This document shows, piece after piece, positions 60,980 to 64,000 of a DNA stretch of 64,000 bases; within the stretch, counting starts at the first letter, position 1, and every line of letters starts with the position of its first letter. Origin of the DNA: Desulfovibrio psychrotolerans (GTDB lineage: Bacteria > Desulfobacterota > Desulfovibrionia > Desulfovibrionales > Desulfovibrionaceae); NCBI RefSeq assembly GCF_013340305.1, contig NZ_BLVP01000005.1:99667-163666 (forward strand), written 5' to 3'. Below the pieces are notes generated by a model, which was not told where the DNA came from, did no database searches, and saw nothing but the letters and a program-made list of their open reading frames with translations. The position numbers and the translations under genes are program-made.

Positions 60980-62110
60980 TCATTGGGCAGTGTTGTTCTT
61001 TCGCCTGCCAACGAACAGCAACGCTCCTGTGAGCGCCGTAAAGGGCGCCACAAGCACCAACCCTATGCTGCCGATAAGCGTGGTCATAACCTCAGCGGCC
61101 ACAAGATTCATGTTCAGGATGCTTATCATGGGAATATTCTGCGCCATAAAAAGCATAAGCAGGGTAATGTAGCCGCCGGAATAGGCCAGCAGCAGCGTGG
61201 TGGTCATGGTGCCCACAACCACCCTGCCCACACGCAGCCCGGAGGCAAGCGCCTGCGGAAATCCTATGCCGGGGTCGGCCTTGACCACCTCTTCCAGACA
61301 GGTGGCCACATCCATGGCCAGATCCATAACCGCACCGGAACAGGCAATGAATATGGCGGCCAGAAATATGCGGGTGAGATTCAGGTGAGCGTGCCCTGAG
61401 TAAAGCAGGGTTTCCGAAAAAGGAATCACCGCACCGCTGAGCCGGAACGGCCCTGCAAAGGCAAGCGACAGCAGGCAGGTGGTTATAATGCCCAGTTGGG
61501 CCCCCAGAAATGCCGCCATGGCCCGCCTGCTCAGGCCGCCGACAAGAAAAATGATCGCGCCCGTGAGCAGCGTGACGACAAGGAGTCCGACCAGAATCGG
61601 ATCGTGCCCGCTCAGCAGGGCCGGAACAAGCAGCTTCCAGATGACATACCCGGAAAAGACAAAGGAAAGAAGGGCCTTTAGCCCGGTCCACCCGGCAAAA
61701 GAAAGCAGCAGCAGAGCGAAAAGGCCCATAAGCAGCCCTTCCACATGTAGCCGGTAATAGTCCTGCGCAATGGCGTGGGAAATGGCCCCGTTCTCCAGCG
61801 ACAGAACGACCAGTGCCCGGTCGCCGACAACGAAACGCTTGTCCAGATCCATCTTACCCAGCATTTCGTTGTGGGCTTCAACCACCGCGCCCGCAAACGG
61901 GCCATCGGCAATACGGATACTCAGCCGCTGAATACCGGCGGAAACAATGCCGTAGGTACGCACCCGGCTGTCATCCGCCTCTAGGATCTCTCCCTGACAG
62001 CGAATGGCATCGCCCGCATGGCGTTTCTCATATCCGGTGGGTATCCAATGCAACAGGAGGGTGAGAAGAATAAAGAACAGCGCGAGACGGGCATCCTTGG
62101 ATACAGGCAT
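60980..62110 (-). CDS. YibE/F-family membrane protein
   Basis: The 376-residue protein has a short periplasmic N-terminal domain after a first hydrophobic helix and about eight further helices. Family features are GLKALLSFVFSGYVIWKLLV, GGLSRRAMAAFLGAQLGIIT, IFIACSGAVMDLAMDVATCL and the late MISILNMNLVAAEVMTTLIG. YibE/F proteins are widespread, of unknown function, sometimes near transport or stress genes. ATG 62110 follows GGAG with 6-nt spacing. It lies 49 bp after phoA and is probably co-transcribed with it. Confidence 0.88.
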   Translation of the reverse strand: MPVSKDARLALFFILLTLLLHWIPTGYEKRHAGDAIRCQGEILEADDSRVRTYGIVSAGIQRLSIRIADGPFAGAVVEAHNEMLGKMDLDKRFVVGDRALVVLSLENGAISHAIAQDYYRLHVEGLLMGLFALLLLSFAGWTGLKALLSFVFSGYVIWKLLVPALLSGHDPILVGLLVVTLLTGAIIFLVGGLSRRAMAAFLGAQLGIITTCLLSLAFAGPFRLSGAVIPFSETLLYSGHAHLNLTRIFLAAIFIACSGAVMDLAMDVATCLEEVVKADPGIGFPQALASGLRVGRVVVGTMTTTLLLAYSGGYITLLMLFMAQNIPMISILNMNLVAAEVMTTLIGSIGLVLVAPFTALTGALLFVGRRKNNTAQ

Positions 62111-62159
62111 TGTCGCTCCGAAAACGGGAAGGCCCAAGGCCGTGTGCCCGCAAAACTGT

Positions 62160-63713
62160 TCAGTTCAGCGCCTTGCGGGGCGGAAGGCCCAGCACGGCCA
62201 CAAATTTTGTGAAGAGGTCGGTGTTATCGTAGTATCCCTGAAAAAGACTGCTCTCCACACCGGTGGCAAAGGTGAGGACGGGCACACCGGTATGGGAGTA
62301 CGATGTCCATGATACTCCGGCCATTTTGTTGAGAAGATGGGTTAACGCCACCGTAAACGGTTCGTGCCACCCGTACAGCAGGTAGTCCGGCCCCTTGGTG
62401 TCTGCATCCTGCACGCTCATGCTCCGCGCAAAGGCGACCCGGAGAGCCTCCTCCTCGAAAGGTTGGATGGACTGAGTGGTTACGCTCCCCGTATTGCCCG
62501 ACTCCGCGCCAGTTCCCGCTGCTGTGTCAGCATTGGCCGATTCCCGGCTTGCAGACACCCGCAGGCCGAAGAAATCGTCTATCATAGGAGCAACCTGCTC
62601 AAATGTGCCGTGCGGATTTGCCTTGCGCCATGCGGTAAACATCTTGTTAAAGGCACTGTGGGAACCTTTCTGACGCGCCAGTTGCTGTAGGTACGTTGAA
62701 TATCTGGTTCCGGCAAATCCCAGTGCCATTCCGCCTGTCTCATGGTCACCCGTGACGACTATCAATGTTTCTTCAGGATGTTTGGCCGCAAAGCCGAGCA
62801 CTCTTTCCACCGCCGCCTCCAGCGCCAGCAGATCATTGACGACTGTGGCAGCATCGTTGGCATGGCATGCCCAGTCCACCTTGCCGCTTTCAACCATCAT
62901 AAAAAAGCCGTTGGGGTTGTCTAACACCTCAATCCCCTTGGCCGTAAGGTCTGCAAGGGAAATATCTCCGGCAGCCGCATCAATGGCATAGAACATGGAC
63001 TGCTCATCCTGCAGGCGGGGCGGCACCACCACGGCTCTTGCTCCTGCACCCAACGCCGCAAAACTGGCTTTGTCGTTCACGTACGAGTAGCCTGCGCTGC
63101 GTATGGCATCCAGAACGTGCTCTTTTCTGCCTTTGCGCCTTGACTGTTTGCCCTCCGGGTCAACAAAGCCGCCGCCTGCAAAGTAGTGAAAATTACTTGC
63201 GGCCAGTTCAAGGCCTATCTCGTAATGATTTTTACGGCTCTTCTGATGTGCGTAGAAAGCGGCGGGCGTTGCGTGATCCAGTGAAACGGACGTGACAATG
63301 CCCACCTTCATGCCCTTGTCGCGGGCCATTTCTGCTACAGACGGCACAGGCTTGCCATCGGCATCCACACCCACTCCGGCATTGTAGGTCTTGGTACCCG
63401 TTGCTATGGCCGTGCCCGCTGCTGCTGAATCCGTGACCAGCGATTCACTGGAATAGGTTGTCGTCATGGCCTGATGAGGAAAATGCGTAAACGCGAGCCG
63501 CGCCGCGCCGGGGCGGACCTCCTTGCCCTCAAGAATGGCCTTGTACGATTCTGCAACATAAATTTGTGACATGCTCATGCCGTCTACTATGAACAGAAAG
63601 ACATACTTTGCCTTCCCCGCCCGGGCGGGTTGTGCCAGAAACAGACATATGGCGAGAGCCAGAAGCATGCGTACTGCGAATCCCGTTTTCGTGTGGCGCG
63701 AGCAGGTAACCAT
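62160..63713 (-). CDS. phoA: Periplasmic alkaline phosphatase
   Basis: This 517-residue exported enzyme (signal segment MLLALAICLFLAQPARA) hydrolyses phosphomonoesters with two zinc and one magnesium ion. The metal and nucleophile motifs are FLFIVDGMSMSQIYVAES, LVTDSAAAGTAIATGTKTYN (nucleophile Ser), VDWACHANDAATVVND, VVTGDHETGGMALGFAGTRY and WTSYSHTGVPVLTFATG. A polar low-complexity stretch of about 40 residues (ASRESANADTAAGTGAESGN) before the last third is an insertion. CAAGGAG lies before ATG 63713. I saw no clear Pho box in the 250 bp upstream. Confidence 0.94.
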   Translation of the reverse strand: MVTCSRHTKTGFAVRMLLALAICLFLAQPARAGKAKYVFLFIVDGMSMSQIYVAESYKAILEGKEVRPGAARLAFTHFPHQAMTTTYSSESLVTDSAAAGTAIATGTKTYNAGVGVDADGKPVPSVAEMARDKGMKVGIVTSVSLDHATPAAFYAHQKSRKNHYEIGLELAASNFHYFAGGGFVDPEGKQSRRKGRKEHVLDAIRSAGYSYVNDKASFAALGAGARAVVVPPRLQDEQSMFYAIDAAAGDISLADLTAKGIEVLDNPNGFFMMVESGKVDWACHANDAATVVNDLLALEAAVERVLGFAAKHPEETLIVVTGDHETGGMALGFAGTRYSTYLQQLARQKGSHSAFNKMFTAWRKANPHGTFEQVAPMIDDFFGLRVSASRESANADTAAGTGAESGNTGSVTTQSIQPFEEEALRVAFARSMSVQDADTKGPDYLLYGWHEPFTVALTHLLNKMAGVSWTSYSHTGVPVLTFATGVESSLFQGYYDNTDLFTKFVAVLGLPPRKALN

Positions 63714-63983
63714 GACCAGACTCCTTGTTGCGTTGGGGATACCGCACTATGGATCATTCTGTTGGCATTCAGGTGACGGCGACGTAGAGAGGTGCTCCAA
63801 GGTTTGGCTGAGCATATACCAGATGCTTCCTAGTTCATTTCATATAGAGAACTGGCGGCAAAGCAAGAAGTCCGATGCAGCAAACCAAAAATTTCTTTTC
63901 AGGCCCCTTCCCCCCGTCTGATCCTGCTACAAAGTTGTGGATACCCAGTTAAGCTACTATCCTGACTCAAACAGGAGCAGTGG
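63714..63983. other. Intergenic region upstream of phoA and of the gene at the right edge
   Basis: About 270 bp, more AT-rich than the genes, between two divergent starts. No operator, Pho box or convincing -35/-10 pair was recognised. Confidence 0.4.
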
Positions 63984-64000
63984 ATGAGTAACACACGACG
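63984..64000 (+). CDS. Start of an unidentified gene (right edge)
   Basis: ATG 63984 is preceded by AGGAG with 6-nt spacing and the frame reads MSNTR to the end of the window. Too little is visible to say what it encodes. Confidence 0.5.

Noticed and set aside
1..64000. Insertion sequences, prophage, integrases, attachment sites or tRNA/rRNA genes
   Set aside because: No transposase, integrase or phage protein and no TpsiC-loop-like sequence with a matching acceptor stem was recognised.

Overview
The window comes from a high-GC sulfate-reducing bacterium of the Desulfovibrionaceae (Desulfovibrio sensu lato). The diagnostic genes are the end of dsrB followed by dsrD, a DsrN-type siroheme amidase, a tetraheme cytochrome c3, an AhbB-type siroheme decarboxylase next to hemL, and anaerobic cobalamin genes. 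All identifications are by reading the sequence; no database search was possible.

Region by region. (1) 1-10.3 kb is a tetrapyrrole/sulfite-reduction neighbourhood: dsrB (partial), dsrD, dsrN, then on the other strand a C_GCAxxG_C_C redox protein with a DMT exporter and gpsA, then ahbB, hemL, cbiG, cbiH and cytochrome c3. These supply or use siroheme, haem and cobalamin. (2) 10.4-12.6 kb encodes one very acidic protein built from about a dozen DLDALL-type repeats. (3) 12.8-20 kb, minus strand, is a flagellar/motor operon (motA, two motB-like genes, fliL, fliN, fliO, fliP, fliQ) preceded by yggS and era. (4) 20.3-23 kb holds a FlgN/FliT-like small protein, an unknown protein preceded by a perfect 19-bp palindrome, and a GT9 glycosyltransferase. 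(5) 23.2-25.3 kb is ktrB-ktrA; then pepA and a SatP-type acetate transporter. (6) 28.3-34.1 kb is a complete arginine-to-spermidine route through agmatine and carboxyspermidine: speA, carboxyspermidine dehydrogenase, nspC-type decarboxylase, speB. (7) 34.1-39.1 kb is a loose set: small Cys-rich protein, SemiSWEET, an SDR/DUF2867-type protein, a multi-pass membrane protein. (8) 39.2-45.5 kb has an exported rhodanese whose frame is interrupted by TGA at the selenocysteine-compatible position, an AhpF-like reductase, a GT2 enzyme and a PHP-GT4 fusion. (9) 45.8-54.2 kb: a 59-aa protein behind a sigma-54-type promoter, MnmM-like methyltransferase, uspA, lgt, infA, putA, a second rhodanese and a DsbA-like protein. 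(10) 54.5-64 kb: LytTR regulator and LytS-type kinase, exonuclease III, asnS, a YibE/F membrane protein, alkaline phosphatase, and the first codons of an unidentified gene.

Two signals stand out. The first is the candidate selenoprotein rhodanese (39226-39627): the reading frame continues perfectly past an in-frame TGA placed in a Cys-Ala-UGA-Pro-Asn-Glu loop, and a small hairpin with the geometry of a bacterial SECIS follows. The second is the density of unrelated short tandem-repeat arrays (units of 9 to 21 bp) in the gaps between genes, at least ten in 64 kb; the few inside genes have unit lengths that are multiples of three. No insertion sequence, prophage, CRISPR array, rRNA or tRNA gene was recognised.
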